A stretch of DNA of 64,000 nucleotides from Hyphomonadaceae bacterium (GCA_019636095.1 JAHBYF010000001.1:186001-250000); one strand, 5' to 3'; shown: positions 44,140 to 52,903, numbered from the stretch's first letter. Made by a program: numbers and translations. The notes: generated from the letters alone by a model not told the origin.

Positions 44140-46373
44140 GTCGGCGGATGCTTGGTCTGGCGCGGGTCGGCGCGGCGCAGGCGTCGGGAGAGATACGTCA
44201 ATCCGCCCGCGAGCGCGGCCAACACAGCGGTGATGCCGCCGATCCAACCAACGGCGTTGCTGGAGAACACATAAGACGCACGCTGAGCGCGATCGAGATC
44301 GCCGGCGTGGAAGGTTTCGCCGACGGGCTGCGTCGCGACCGCATCCGCATCTGGCCTCCAGACGGCGGCGCGCCCGTCCAGCTGCGACCAGCGCGATGGC
44401 GCGACCAGATCGCGCGTCGCCTCCAGCAAGGCGTGGGGGCTCTGCGCGGTGAGCACGGCGAGGAGACGTCGGTGCGAGCGCGTGGATTCGCCACTGATCA
44501 GCAGGCCGTTGCCGCCCAGCGCGGAAAGATCGACACGCGACTGCACTGGGCTCCCGCGCGATGTGGAGGACACCTGAATGAAGCCAGCGTTGGTGAGATC
44601 ATTGGCCTCATCGCCTGCAGCGGCCAGCTCAGGGCGCGCGCCAATGACGAGCGTGTGCAGCCCACGAGGGGCCTCGCCAAAACCGAAATCGGCGGTCAAG
44701 GCGAGCGAGCGATGAATTTGCCCAAGCCGCGCCATCATTGTCCAGGCAGCAGCGACGGTCTCAGGCGCATCATCGGTCAAACGCACCGCAAACGGTTGGC
44801 CGTTAGCGCCCGCGAACGGAAACCCGGTCTCGCCCAACAGGCGTAAATTCGGCAGTTCCACAAATCGTGACGCCGGCGGAAACGAAATCGTGGAGCTGTC
44901 ACGCAGCGAGAACAACAGGTTGCGGTCATTCTCGAAGGCGCACTCGCCAGTTTGACGCGCCGCCAGTGCGATTTCGAACGAAACCCGGTTGCGGCCAGGG
45001 CGGAAGGCGCGCGCGGGCAAACGCAGTTCGTAGTTGTTGACCAATCCGCCCGCCGCCTCGGACAGGCTAAGCGCCCGTTGGAAGAGGCCATTGACGGTGA
45101 CATTGACGACAGAGTCTTCTCGCATCCCCGCCCCGTAGGCGAAGTCGAGCTGCAGAACGACTTCGCTTTCCTCCGCCACCCAGAAGTCGGCGGGCGCATC
45201 GAAGACGAGTTCAATGGGATTGGGTGTGAGGCCGGCGCGCGTCGTCGTCGCCAGCCCAAAATCGGCGAAACTGTAAGTCTGCTCGGGGTGCACGATATTG
45301 TCCATCGCCGGCACATAGCCATCGGGAATGTCGAGCGCGCCGATATGCGCGGAGGCGGCGTTGGCGAACGGGAAGTTGATGAGGCCGAGTGCGGTCGCCG
45401 CGCGCATCACCTCGGCGGGCGTTTCACCGGCGATCAGCAGCAGGAAGCGCGTGTGGTCGGCGGGGGAGGGGCCGATCTCGATATAGGCGCCGCGCTGCGC
45501 GTTGGCGGCAGGGGCCATGAACGGCCGCAATTGCGCGAACGTTCCCACCAGCACGACGTCAGATCCAGCGAGCCCGCTCGGATCGAGCATCGGCGCCGGC
45601 GAAGCGTACGCCGCGGGCCGCGCCGCGCGGCGCGCCGCAACGTGCGAAATTTCCGGCAACCGGTAGCGCATGCGGTTGGCCAGGCCCTGCACAACCAGTG
45701 CGCCCCATCGCAATTGGTCGGCGCTGACGCTTTCGCCCGCTGTTAACACCGCCAAGGATTCGGCGCCGCCGAGTCCGGGCGCCATCAGCTGATCGAGATC
45801 GGAGAGCCGCCCGCTAAACGCTCGGCGGCGATAGACCAGCTCAACCTCGGAGGCGAGCGTGTCGACCTCGGTCCATAGTTCGGCAGCGTTGGGATCCTGG
45901 CACGCGTCAGTGTAACGCTGGATCGCCTCGAACGTCAGGCTGTTATAGCCGCCGCGCAGGCGTGAGGGATCAAAACCAAGTTCGTGTGCGGTTGTGGTGG
46001 CGGCGCGCGGTGTCTGCAATTGCGCAAGCAAGCTGTCGTTCAGCGAAATGCGCAGATGCGGGCGGGCGTCCATCATGCCGAGCGAGCCGGTGTGACGAAG
46101 ACGCAGCCGCGCGGATTCGATGCTGACCCCCGGTGCCACCGGAACAGAAATCGTCTCACTCGCGCGCGCGCCGCGCAGGTGCAGTGGGCCGGCCGCGGCG
46201 CGGAGTTCGCTGAGGGGCGCGACGACGCGGTAGCGATCGCCGCCGAGCGCTGTCGACGTTATTTGAGGCCGCTGTACGCGTTGGGCGCTGTCAATGTCCT
46301 GTGCCGACGAGGCGCCGATCAAGAACAAGGAGGCACCTGCGGCCAAAGCCAGCGGCGCGCTTCTCCATTGCAT
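44136..46373 (-). CDS. bcsB: Cellulose synthase periplasmic regulatory subunit BcsB
   Basis: 745-aa periplasmic protein held by one C-terminal membrane helix (about residues 708-730, VGWIGGITAVLAALAGGLTYL). It has a signal peptide (MQWRSAPLALAAGASLFLIGASSAQ). The family blocks include LHLRGARASETISVPV, LRLRHTGS, LRISLNDSLLAQLQTP, GYNSLTFEAIQRYTDACQDPNAAELWTEVD and VLVGTFAQLRPFM. BcsB stabilises BcsA and guides the glucan. The start has a GAGAGG site and lies inside bcsA, giving an 83-base overlap. Confidence 0.92.
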   Translation of the reverse strand: MQWRSAPLALAAGASLFLIGASSAQDIDSAQRVQRPQITSTALGGDRYRVVAPLSELRAAAGPLHLRGARASETISVPVAPGVSIESARLRLRHTGSLGMMDARPHLRISLNDSLLAQLQTPRAATTTAHELGFDPSRLRGGYNSLTFEAIQRYTDACQDPNAAELWTEVDTLASEVELVYRRRAFSGRLSDLDQLMAPGLGGAESLAVLTAGESVSADQLRWGALVVQGLANRMRYRLPEISHVAARRAARPAAYASPAPMLDPSGLAGSDVVLVGTFAQLRPFMAPAANAQRGAYIEIGPSPADHTRFLLLIAGETPAEVMRAATALGLINFPFANAASAHIGALDIPDGYVPAMDNIVHPEQTYSFADFGLATTTRAGLTPNPIELVFDAPADFWVAEESEVVLQLDFAYGAGMREDSVVNVTVNGLFQRALSLSEAAGGLVNNYELRLPARAFRPGRNRVSFEIALAARQTGECAFENDRNLLFSLRDSSTISFPPASRFVELPNLRLLGETGFPFAGANGQPFAVRLTDDAPETVAAAWTMMARLGQIHRSLALTADFGFGEAPRGLHTLVIGARPELAAAGDEANDLTNAGFIQVSSTSRGSPVQSRVDLSALGGNGLLISGESTRSHRRLLAVLTAQSPHALLEATRDLVAPSRWSQLDGRAAVWRPDADAVATQPVGETFHAGDLDRAQRASYVFSSNAVGWIGGITAVLAALAGGLTYLSRRLRRADPRQTKHPPT

Positions 46374-48540
46374 CTTTAGGCCCTCTCAGCAGCGCCTTCA
46401 TGTGAGCCACGGCATTCGTGACGCTTTGGCCGAAGAGGAATGGGATTTGGTTAAGAATTGCTGTACTGTTTGAGCGTGAGAGTTGGTGCTCGGACCAGAC
46501 CTCGCCGCGTGTGTAGGCGAAGGCCAGCGCGGCGCGCCATTGGTCATTGGTTTCTTTAACAAAAGAGGCGCCGACGCTGACCCCGTCCGGAGTCTCCCAG
46601 ATGGATTCGATTAGCACAGACAGCCGGGCGCATTCGCGCCGTCCGACCCGTGAGCCGTCTAGCACCAGCAGCTGGTCGACCGCCAGCTCCTCAAGCGCCT
46701 CTCGCGGAGCGTTAAAGCGAAGGCCGCTGGCGGAAACATCTGAGGTCGCGGCCAGGTAGTTGGTGCCGCCGAGATCGAAAGAAATCGGCACGGCGCGGCG
46801 CAGGCGCGGGTTGGAGCGCCGCTGCGTGCGCTCGTAGACCGCGCCGAGCGCGCCCAGCAGCAGCGCCAAGTGGAAGGTGTTCCATACCAACAGGATGCTC
46901 ATCATGCCCGCCTGCGTCGGGTCTTGAACCAGCCGGACCGCGCCAACGACTTCGCCGAGCAGCACCAGGCTGGTGAGCCAATAGAACGGCAGCGCCAGTT
47001 TGGAGATGTAGGTCTCCTCCAACCGCTCGCCCTTCGGCGTCACGACAAATTGCGGTGTGCGCGGGTTGCGAAACACCTGGAAGATCGCCGCCGTGCAGTG
47101 CACCGATTGCACCAGTTCGTAGAGTTCGGACGCGAACAGCCAACGCACGCGCCCGAACAGCGTCGCCGAAAGAAGCAAGGCGCCGACGACGTGCGGCACG
47201 CCATAGGCGATGAACTCGCCGGCATTCGCGTTCACCAGCTGTACGCCAAGCAGAATATAGAGCAGCGGCGCCAGCACGAACACCAGCCGCGCCATCGGGA
47301 AGAACCAGTAGAAGCAGGAGTTCAGATAGCAAAGCCGTTGCGGCAGCGTCAGACCCCGCTTTAGCAGCGGATTCTTCAGCAGCATGATCTGCGTCATCCC
47401 CTGAGCCCAGCGCATACGCTGATCGATGAAGCCGGCGAACGTTTCCGGCGCCAGGCCCGCCACCATCGGGCGCGGCACATAGGCGCTGCGATAGCCGCGG
47501 GAATGCAACTCCAGCGCCGTTTCGGCGTCTTCAGTGATCGAATCACCAAGAACGCCGCCGACTTCCTCCAGGCACTTTCGCCGCAGCACGGCGGCGGAAC
47601 CGCAGAAGAATGAACCGTTCAGGGCGTCCAGACCGCGCTGGATCACCGAGTAGAACATTTCGTTCTCACCCGGCATGCGCTCAAACGTACCCAGGTTGCG
47701 CTCGACCGGATCGGGGTTGAGGAAGAAGTGCGGTGTCTGCACCAGGAAGAGTTTGGGGTCGTCGACAAAATAGCCGACCGTGCGACGAAGAAATTCTCGC
47801 GAAGGCACATGATCGGCGTCGAGAATGAGGATTAAATCGCCATCGGTGTCGGGCAGGGCGGCGTTGATGTTGCCGGCTTTGGCGTGCGTGTTCTGGGCGC
47901 GCGTTCGGTAGGTCGCGCCAGTTTGAGCGCAGAGCGCCTGCAGCGCCTTTCGCCGCGCCAACGCGGCGGCGCGCTTCTCGGGGTTGGCGTCATTGCATTT
48001 TTGGTCGGTCCCGCCGTCATCGAGCACATGAACGCTGAGGCGAGAAGGCGGATAGTCCATGGCCCGCGCAGCGCGAATAGTAATTTCGAGCAGGTCTTCG
48101 TCTTCATTGTAGGTTGGAATGAAAACGTCCACGCTCGGAAGTCGGTCTGCGGGCAGCGGCGCGATCGCGGGCTTGCGGTCGATGACGTCCGTGCAGAGAA
48201 ACACCGAAAGCAAAAGGATGACGTAGCCGTAGATCTCCGCGCCAAACAATGTCAGTCCGAACACGGCGTTGACGGGGGTGTCGAACGGCACAGTTTCCTG
48301 GACGCGCCAAAACATGTAGCGTGTGCTCGTGAACACCGTGAGCAACACGGCGAAAACGCGGATGTAGCCGTAGCCGCCGCCGAAATACGCCGCGAGCGCA
48401 AAACAGATGATCGTCACCGAGGCGAGCATCCCCTGGGCGCGCAGCTCCACGGGCATTGCGGCCATCGCCGCGAGGACCGCAAACGCGGCCACCGCGCTCA
48501 GGAAACGCTGTCGAAATAGGTCAAAGTGGCCAGGCGGCAT
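46291..48540 (-). CDS. bcsA: Cellulose synthase catalytic subunit BcsA with PilZ domain
   Basis: 749-aa inner-membrane processive glycosyltransferase (GT2) that polymerises UDP-glucose to beta-1,4-glucan. Catalytic motifs in order: VFIPTYNEDEDLLE, DDGGTDQKC, LDADHV, FFCGSAAVLRR, TEDAETALELH and QRMRWAQGM (QxxRW). Multiple membrane helices flank the catalytic domain. The PilZ domain near residues 570-670 has the RSNPR and DVSASG (D-x-S-x-x-G) residues that bind cyclic di-GMP. It heads bcsA-bcsB-bcsC; bcsZ and bcsD are not seen. Confidence 0.95.
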   Translation of the reverse strand: MPPGHFDLFRQRFLSAVAAFAVLAAMAAMPVELRAQGMLASVTIICFALAAYFGGGYGYIRVFAVLLTVFTSTRYMFWRVQETVPFDTPVNAVFGLTLFGAEIYGYVILLLSVFLCTDVIDRKPAIAPLPADRLPSVDVFIPTYNEDEDLLEITIRAARAMDYPPSRLSVHVLDDGGTDQKCNDANPEKRAAALARRKALQALCAQTGATYRTRAQNTHAKAGNINAALPDTDGDLILILDADHVPSREFLRRTVGYFVDDPKLFLVQTPHFFLNPDPVERNLGTFERMPGENEMFYSVIQRGLDALNGSFFCGSAAVLRRKCLEEVGGVLGDSITEDAETALELHSRGYRSAYVPRPMVAGLAPETFAGFIDQRMRWAQGMTQIMLLKNPLLKRGLTLPQRLCYLNSCFYWFFPMARLVFVLAPLLYILLGVQLVNANAGEFIAYGVPHVVGALLLSATLFGRVRWLFASELYELVQSVHCTAAIFQVFRNPRTPQFVVTPKGERLEETYISKLALPFYWLTSLVLLGEVVGAVRLVQDPTQAGMMSILLVWNTFHLALLLGALGAVYERTQRRSNPRLRRAVPISFDLGGTNYLAATSDVSASGLRFNAPREALEELAVDQLLVLDGSRVGRRECARLSVLIESIWETPDGVSVGASFVKETNDQWRAALAFAYTRGEVWSEHQLSRSNSTAILNQIPFLFGQSVTNAVAHMKALLRGPKDAMEKRAAGFGRRCLLVLDRRLVGTGH

Positions 48541-48611
48541 GCGGCGCTCGGTTAGGAGATGGCTAACCTATCGCGGCATGCTTAAGGAATCGGCGTAGAT
48601 GCGCCGCCGAT

Positions 48612-48764
48612 CTACATCGGCATCATCAAGCCAAGCAGGAATTGCGCACTCTCCGAGAAGCCAAACATGACGCCAAAGATGGCCGTCACCACCGCCAAAA
48701 TCTTGGCGGTGGAGATGATATCGATCGCGGTCGTTCGCACGGCGCTGGCTGCGGCCTCAACCAT
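48612..48764 (-). CDS. 50-aa membrane peptide upstream of bcsA
   Basis: The frame starts MVEAAASAVRTTAIDIISTA and ends LLGLMMPM. It has one or two hydrophobic segments (AKILAVVTAIFGVMFGF; AQFLLGLMM) after an amphipathic start. AGGA lies seven bases before the ATG. It ends 71 bases before bcsA on the same strand and so may be the first gene of the cellulose operon. No family recognised. Confidence 0.45.
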   Translation of the reverse strand: MVEAAASAVRTTAIDIISTAKILAVVTAIFGVMFGFSESAQFLLGLMMPM

Positions 48765-49016
48765 CTCGGCATCCTGTGTGTGCTGCCGCGGGTGCGCGAC
48801 AGCTTTGGCGCGGGGACGCTAGCATGCTTGCCTTCACGGATTATTCAAAAACGCCGTAAACCAGCGTTAGCCATGCACTTGTCATGTTAGCGCGTACCAG
48901 GCTTCGCGCGGCCGCCGCGCCCTAGAACGCGAGCGACCGCCGTTAACGCCGTTTATCCGTTAGGCTAAAGGCGGTGGTTACCAGCGTCATGCTAGGAATG
49001 CGGACTTTCGGGGAGG

Positions 49017-49385
49017 GTGCTGGTGCGCTGGATTGAACTGCGGTCGTACGTCGGGCCTGATCGCCGGCGCATCAAGAAATTCAGGCTGTTTGAGCGGCGC
49101 AAGAAAGACCTTTCGAGCAATCTTCCAGCCGTGGAGGTTCTGCTCCGGCAACTTCACCTGCGCGTGCTCGACGTAGCCACAGCGCGCGAGGCGATCGCCC
49201 AATTTCACCTCCGCCTTACGGTGGCCACGGCCGCCGCGCGCAGCAATGACCAGCGGGAGGCTGCCGCCCAGTTGGCGCTCGTCCAAACCAAGCTGACGCA
49301 GAGCCAGGCCAAGGGCGGCTTGTGCTCGAAAGATGTCGAAGAAATGCAGGAACTGACGGCCAGCGCTCTGACGGCTTTGCGGTGA
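49017..49385 (+). CDS. Hypothetical 122-aa protein
   Basis: Begins MLVRWIELRSYVGPDRRRIKKFRLFERRKKDLS, a strongly basic stretch, then a helical remainder (REAIAQFHLRLTVATAAARSNDQREAAAQLALVQTKLTQSQ, in parts) ending in TASALTALR. The alanine/glutamine helix could be a coiled coil. Two Cys are absent from any known motif. No family recognised. A possible terminator lies 156 bases after its stop. It faces the pseudo-receiver gene. Confidence 0.45.
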   Translation: MLVRWIELRSYVGPDRRRIKKFRLFERRKKDLSSNLPAVEVLLRQLHLRVLDVATAREAIAQFHLRLTVATAAARSNDQREAAAQLALVQTKLTQSQAKGGLCSKDVEEMQELTASALTALR

Positions 49386-49540
49386 CAGCCGCGCGTTGGC
49401 GCGGCGCCGGCGCGCCTTCGGCGATCGACCCACACGGTGGAACCTGGGACCTGCCTCGTCGAACATGCGCGCTTGCTGCATGAAGCGCTGACCGATAGCG
49501 TTGTGTAGCCGCTGTCCCCGAGCGGTCACCCGTTGACTTG

Positions 49541-49570
49541 GCGGTCCCCTCAGGCGGACCGCAATTTTTT
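49541..49570 (+). terminator. Intrinsic terminator hairpin with U-run
   Basis: GCGGTCC (49541-49547) pairs with GGACCGC (49556-49562) over an 8-base loop, followed by AATTTTTT. Orientation suits plus-strand transcripts. It could end the hypothetical gene at 49017-49385, or an untranslated RNA from the intervening 49386-49540 region. Confidence 0.6.
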
Positions 49571-49614
49571 GTACACAAGCTTCGCGCTTGGGCAGTTGCT
49601 CTCCCTGCTTTGCG

Positions 49615-49992
49615 CTAGCCGGCGTCAGGCATGCCGGCGACCGCGCTCTGCAATGTTTCGATAAGTTGCGCGCCGTCGAAAGGGCGCAAGAGCAGCGCGT
49701 CGGCCCCCAGTTCGCTCAGGCGTTCGCGAGCGCTCGACTGCATTAGCTCGGGCACACTGGCGACGATGATGATCTTGAGTTCCGGGTAGACCTGACGGAT
49801 CCACGCCGTGATGCTATTGCCGCTGGTGTGGGAGGCGCTGATGCCCAAGACCAGCGCGTCGAACACGTCCGTGCCGAGGCGGTGCAATCCGGCATTGGCG
49901 TTGTAAGCAGTGGCGACCCGATGGCCGGCGTTGGCCAGTTGGCATAGGATCTGATTGAACGCCTCGTCCCGCTCGACAACACACACCCGCAT
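49615..49992 (-). CDS. Stand-alone pseudo-receiver (atypical response-regulator) protein
   Basis: 125-aa single receiver-like domain: MRVCVVERDEAFNQILCQLANAGHRVATAYNANAGLHR. The acidic pocket (ERDE) is present, but the expected phospho-Asp position reads DALVLGIS (Gly instead of Asp) and the conserved Lys before Pro is Arg (LLLRPFDGAQLIETL). It therefore probably works without phosphorylation, for instance as a binding partner. It lies 70 bases after the winged-helix gene on the same strand. A frameshifted copy is at 28984-29363. Confidence 0.75.
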   Translation of the reverse strand: MRVCVVERDEAFNQILCQLANAGHRVATAYNANAGLHRLGTDVFDALVLGISASHTSGNSITAWIRQVYPELKIIIVASVPELMQSSARERLSELGADALLLRPFDGAQLIETLQSAVAGMPDAG

Positions 49993-50062
49993 GTAAGCGA
50001 CTCCCTTCGTCTGTCCCGACGGCGCGCCAGAGGCGTCCTAGAGCGGCGGCGGCGCGGCGGCG

Positions 50063-50518
50063 TCATTTTTCGTTTGCTTCTGCGCCCAGTTCAATCAAGC
50101 GGGTCCGATAGCGCTCAACGGCCGCGTGGGCGTCATGCGCCGCCTTCTGCACGTTGGCATCGCCCAAATTGCGGGTGGTGCGAACGCGTCCGTCGGAATC
50201 TTCGGTCAACAGGCCTGTCTTCACCAAGGCGTTGGTCTTGCGTCGCACGGTTTCGCGCGCCAGACCGGTGCGGTCGGCAATCTGCAATCGAGAAATCGAG
50301 CCGCGCAGCGACTCCGGCGGCTCAACCAAGCGCATGGTTTGGGGCGGGTGTTTGCCGAGGACGAGCGGGCGCATGGTCGCTTCGGCCACGCAGAAATAGA
50401 TCGCGGTTGAATCGAGGTCGCCGCCCACAAGGTCGCGGGTGATGAAATTTAAATCCAGGAATAATTCGATCGCCGCGAACACACGCGGGCGCAGTTCTGG
50501 CGGCAACACTTCAGGCAT
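50063..50518 (-). CDS. Winged-helix transcriptional regulator
   Basis: 151 aa. The helix-turn-helix is SISRLQIADRTGLARETVRRKTNALVKTGLLTEDSDGRVRTTRNLGD (read in parts), a MarR/Crp-like winged helix with a beta wing. The N-terminal part (VFAAIELFLDLNFITRDLVGGDLDSTAIYFCVAEATMRPL) is helical and has no known sensor domain. It is divergent from the parA-like gene 200 bases away and probably co-transcribed with the pseudo-receiver. Confidence 0.7.
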   Translation of the reverse strand: MPEVLPPELRPRVFAAIELFLDLNFITRDLVGGDLDSTAIYFCVAEATMRPLVLGKHPPQTMRLVEPPESLRGSISRLQIADRTGLARETVRRKTNALVKTGLLTEDSDGRVRTTRNLGDANVQKAAHDAHAAVERYRTRLIELGAEANEK

Positions 50519-50582
50519 GACGCCAACTCCTTAGTCTCCCAAAGCTTTGCGCAAACCTGCCGGGCTGATTTGCGTCACCGCC

Positions 50583-50595
50583 ACCCAATTTGGGT
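50583..50595. promoter_or_regulatory. Possible operator in the divergent regulator/parA region
   Basis: Small inverted repeat ACCCAA-T-TTGGGT in the 200-base interval between the winged-helix gene and the parA-like gene. Position fits an operator for the regulator. A related CCACCC/GGGTGG repeat lies at 55116-55132. Evidence is limited to symmetry. Confidence 0.3.
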
Positions 50596-50718
50596 ATCGC
50601 CCGGGCCGAGCTGGAGATGCACCTCGCCAAATGACAATCCGTCAAACTGTGGATAGATTCGCGATGAGGTCAATTCGGCGGGTTCAGAGAGAGCGCGCTG
50701 TTGCCGTCGGGGCTGAAC

Positions 50719-51612
50719 ATGGCTGCCAAAATCATTTGCGTCGCCAACATGAAGGGCGGTGTTGGTAAGACCACGATGTCAGTGGCGCTCGCGCAGACGC
50801 TAGCCGGCGTTGGCAAGCGGGCCAAGGTCCTTCTGATTGACCTCGACGCGCAAGCCAACGCGTCGTTTTGGCTTTGCGGCTACGCAAACCTCACCGCCGC
50901 CATCGATAGCGGGCGCACGGTCGATTGTTTTCTTGAGGACGCAATCGTGTTCGGGAAAGAGGTCAATCTGAAAGAGCGCGTGCGCCCGGCCAAAGCTATG
51001 GCCGAGCAACTCTTCGTCATTCCGTCCAGCCCAAACCTACGCATCGTCGAGCGCGAACTCATCGTCTTTCTGTCGCGGCGCCATCGCAATCTGCTCGAAG
51101 TGGAGCGCGTAGCCAGCGACTTGTTGGAACAACAGCTGGACACTCTACGGAACGACTACGACGCGATCATCTTCGATACCGCGCCGGGCATTTCAGCCAT
51201 GACCGAAGCAGCGCTGCGTCTATCGAACGTCTTGATCGTTCCGACAGTCCCGGACTACGTGTCCAATCTTGGCCTCTTGGCCTTTTGCAGGAGCGTCAGT
51301 TGGAGCAGCAACGATCGCGCGGCGACCGCCAAGCGTCTCCCTTGGGTGGCCGCCAACAAGGTGAAGCAAACCAAGCACCATCAGCAGATGCTGAGGCAAA
51401 TGCGCGAGGCCGCGAGCGGCGACGGCCGCGAGTTCAACATGTTTCGCACCGAAATCCCTAGCTCATCGCGGATCGATGAAATTGCTTCGGATTTGGACAT
51501 GGACGGCGAACTTGGTTTCGATGCCGAGGGCGCCGCTGTCTTCGCCGAACTTGCCCGCGAAGTGGGCGAGATCGCGGAACGCGACGCAGTTTCGGTCGCG
51601 GCTACCGCTTGA
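50719..51612 (+). CDS. ParA/MinD-family ATPase
   Basis: 297 aa from the ATG at 50719 (MAAKIICVANMKGGVGKTTMSVALAQTL). The deviant Walker A KGGVGKTT, the A' motif VLLIDLDAQANAS and the switch DAIIFDTAPG are all intact. ParA proteins form ATP-dependent dimers on DNA or membranes to place cargo such as plasmids or protein complexes. No parB is adjacent. Its position near the cellulose operon invites comparison with BcsQ, a ParA-like protein that helps polar cellulose secretion; that link is speculative. A TTG at 50701 would add 6 residues. Confidence 0.85.
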   Translation: MAAKIICVANMKGGVGKTTMSVALAQTLAGVGKRAKVLLIDLDAQANASFWLCGYANLTAAIDSGRTVDCFLEDAIVFGKEVNLKERVRPAKAMAEQLFVIPSSPNLRIVERELIVFLSRRHRNLLEVERVASDLLEQQLDTLRNDYDAIIFDTAPGISAMTEAALRLSNVLIVPTVPDYVSNLGLLAFCRSVSWSSNDRAATAKRLPWVAANKVKQTKHHQQMLRQMREAASGDGREFNMFRTEIPSSSRIDEIASDLDMDGELGFDAEGAAVFAELAREVGEIAERDAVSVAATA

Positions 51613-51634
51613 AACTGGACGGCTCGATCAGCCG

Positions 51635-52729
51635 CTATGCGGCGGTGCGGTTGCTTTCCTCCTCTGTAGTGACGCGATCTCGCCCGCCACGCTTGGCAGA
51701 ATAGAGGCACGCGTCGGCTCGGCCGATCAAGTCTGATACGCTTTCGCCTAAACGATACTGGGCAATGCCGATTGAAACTGTGACCTGGCCAAGGCTCTCG
51801 CCAGTTGAGCGCCGGGTCAGAACTTTCGCCTTCACTTTGCGATTGAAGGCCTCGCCAAACGTGCTTGCCTCGCGAAGCGTCTTCCTAGGCATGATGACTG
51901 TGAATTCTTCGCCGCCATAGCGCGCACACAAGCAGTCGCCTTGCGCCATTTGTTGCATCTGGTTTGCGATGAAGCGAATGACCTGGTCGCCGACCAGATG
52001 CCCCCAAGTGTCGTTGACGCGCTTGAAGTGGTCGATGTCGCACATCATCAGACAAAGCTGGCTGCCGCCCGAATTCGCCTCCTCAATCCGTCGCCGCAGG
52101 GCCGCGTCGAATTGTTTGCGGTTGGCCAGCCCAGTCAGACTGTCGGTGAGGGCCTCCACTTTCACGCTTTGCAGCGCGGCTTGCAGCGTATCCACCTGGC
52201 GTGAGGACGCGGCCATCTGTTCGGCCAGCTCTTTGTTGCGCGCTGCCATGTCGCGACTGGCGACGGCGAGCTGAGTGACCACCGCGCGAAATGTCTTTGG
52301 GTCTATTCCCTGCTCAAACTGGCTGGCTGCGGTGTCGAGGGCGTTGGAGTAGGCGCCAGCTTCACTGCCTGCGTCCTTCAAAGTCGCCGCCACATCGGTG
52401 AGTTCGCGCGCAATGCTTTCACCAGCCTCGATCAGCTGCAGGGAGAGGCGCGTATTTGCAAAGTAGCGTTCGAACAAGTCCTCCAAGAATGCGGCGGAGA
52501 GCGGTTCGCCCCGCGCTATGCGCGCCTGTAGTTCACGGCTGAGGTCGGGATGGCGCCCGAGCTGATGGGTCACCCAGATTTCATAATTGGCGGGCGTGGT
52601 TGGAAGCGTCTGCGCCCCCAGCGCGTCGATAGCGGAGTGCCCGAGCGCCAGCCCTGGGGGACCGTCAAAGGCTTCATCAAACAGACTCATGGACGCTGCG
52701 CTCGCTAGACCAAAGAAGCGCGCGAACAT
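51635..52729 (-). CDS. GGDEF diguanylate cyclase with N-terminal helical region
   Basis: Makes cyclic di-GMP from two GTP. The N-terminal 180 residues are soluble and helical (PANYEIWVTHQLGRHPDLSRELQARI; coiled coil MAARNKELAEQMAASSRQVDTLQAALQSVKVEA in pieces). The GGDEF domain follows: TDSLTGLANRKQFD, MMCDIDHFKRVNDTWGHLVGD, ARYGGEEFTVIMPR, VTVSIGIAQY and ADACLYSAKRGGRDRV. The active site GGEEF is intact. The inhibitory RxxD before it reads AQGD, so product inhibition may be lost. It is near the PilZ-containing bcsA and could supply its activator. Confidence 0.9.
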   Translation of the reverse strand: MFARFFGLASAASMSLFDEAFDGPPGLALGHSAIDALGAQTLPTTPANYEIWVTHQLGRHPDLSRELQARIARGEPLSAAFLEDLFERYFANTRLSLQLIEAGESIARELTDVAATLKDAGSEAGAYSNALDTAASQFEQGIDPKTFRAVVTQLAVASRDMAARNKELAEQMAASSRQVDTLQAALQSVKVEALTDSLTGLANRKQFDAALRRRIEEANSGGSQLCLMMCDIDHFKRVNDTWGHLVGDQVIRFIANQMQQMAQGDCLCARYGGEEFTVIMPRKTLREASTFGEAFNRKVKAKVLTRRSTGESLGQVTVSIGIAQYRLGESVSDLIGRADACLYSAKRGGRDRVTTEEESNRTAA

Positions 52730-52753
52730 GGCCGGCAAAATGGTAAAGAATTG

Positions 52754-52903
52754 TTAGTGACCCTGTGCGCCGCCAGCCCAAACTGGGTAGCGGACAGCGA
52801 GCCAGCGCGTGCCGTCGCCGTCGGCCTCGGCGTACAGATCGGAGACCACCGCACCGCCTTCGTCCTGATAGGCGTCGATACCGGCGAAGCGGGCTAGCTT
52901 GAC
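52754..52903 (-). pseudogene. Fragment of a second, divergent ParB-like gene
   Basis: The minus-strand frame reads VKLARFAGIDAYQDEGGAVVSDLYAEADGDGTRWLA, aligning with DKLARFVGIDAYQAEGGAIVCDLFAEANDDDTRYLA inside the ParB-like protein at 25468-27327. Both ends are lost: upstream is unrelated sequence, and a TAA follows soon after. The difference between copies suggests it derives from another element, not a recent duplication. Confidence 0.65.

Noticed and set aside
48945-48978. GTAACC-like element on the minus strand followed after 16 bases by CGGA
   Set aside because: One mismatch in the -10 box and nearly 200 bases from the nearest minus-strand start; not good enough to call a SigF promoter.
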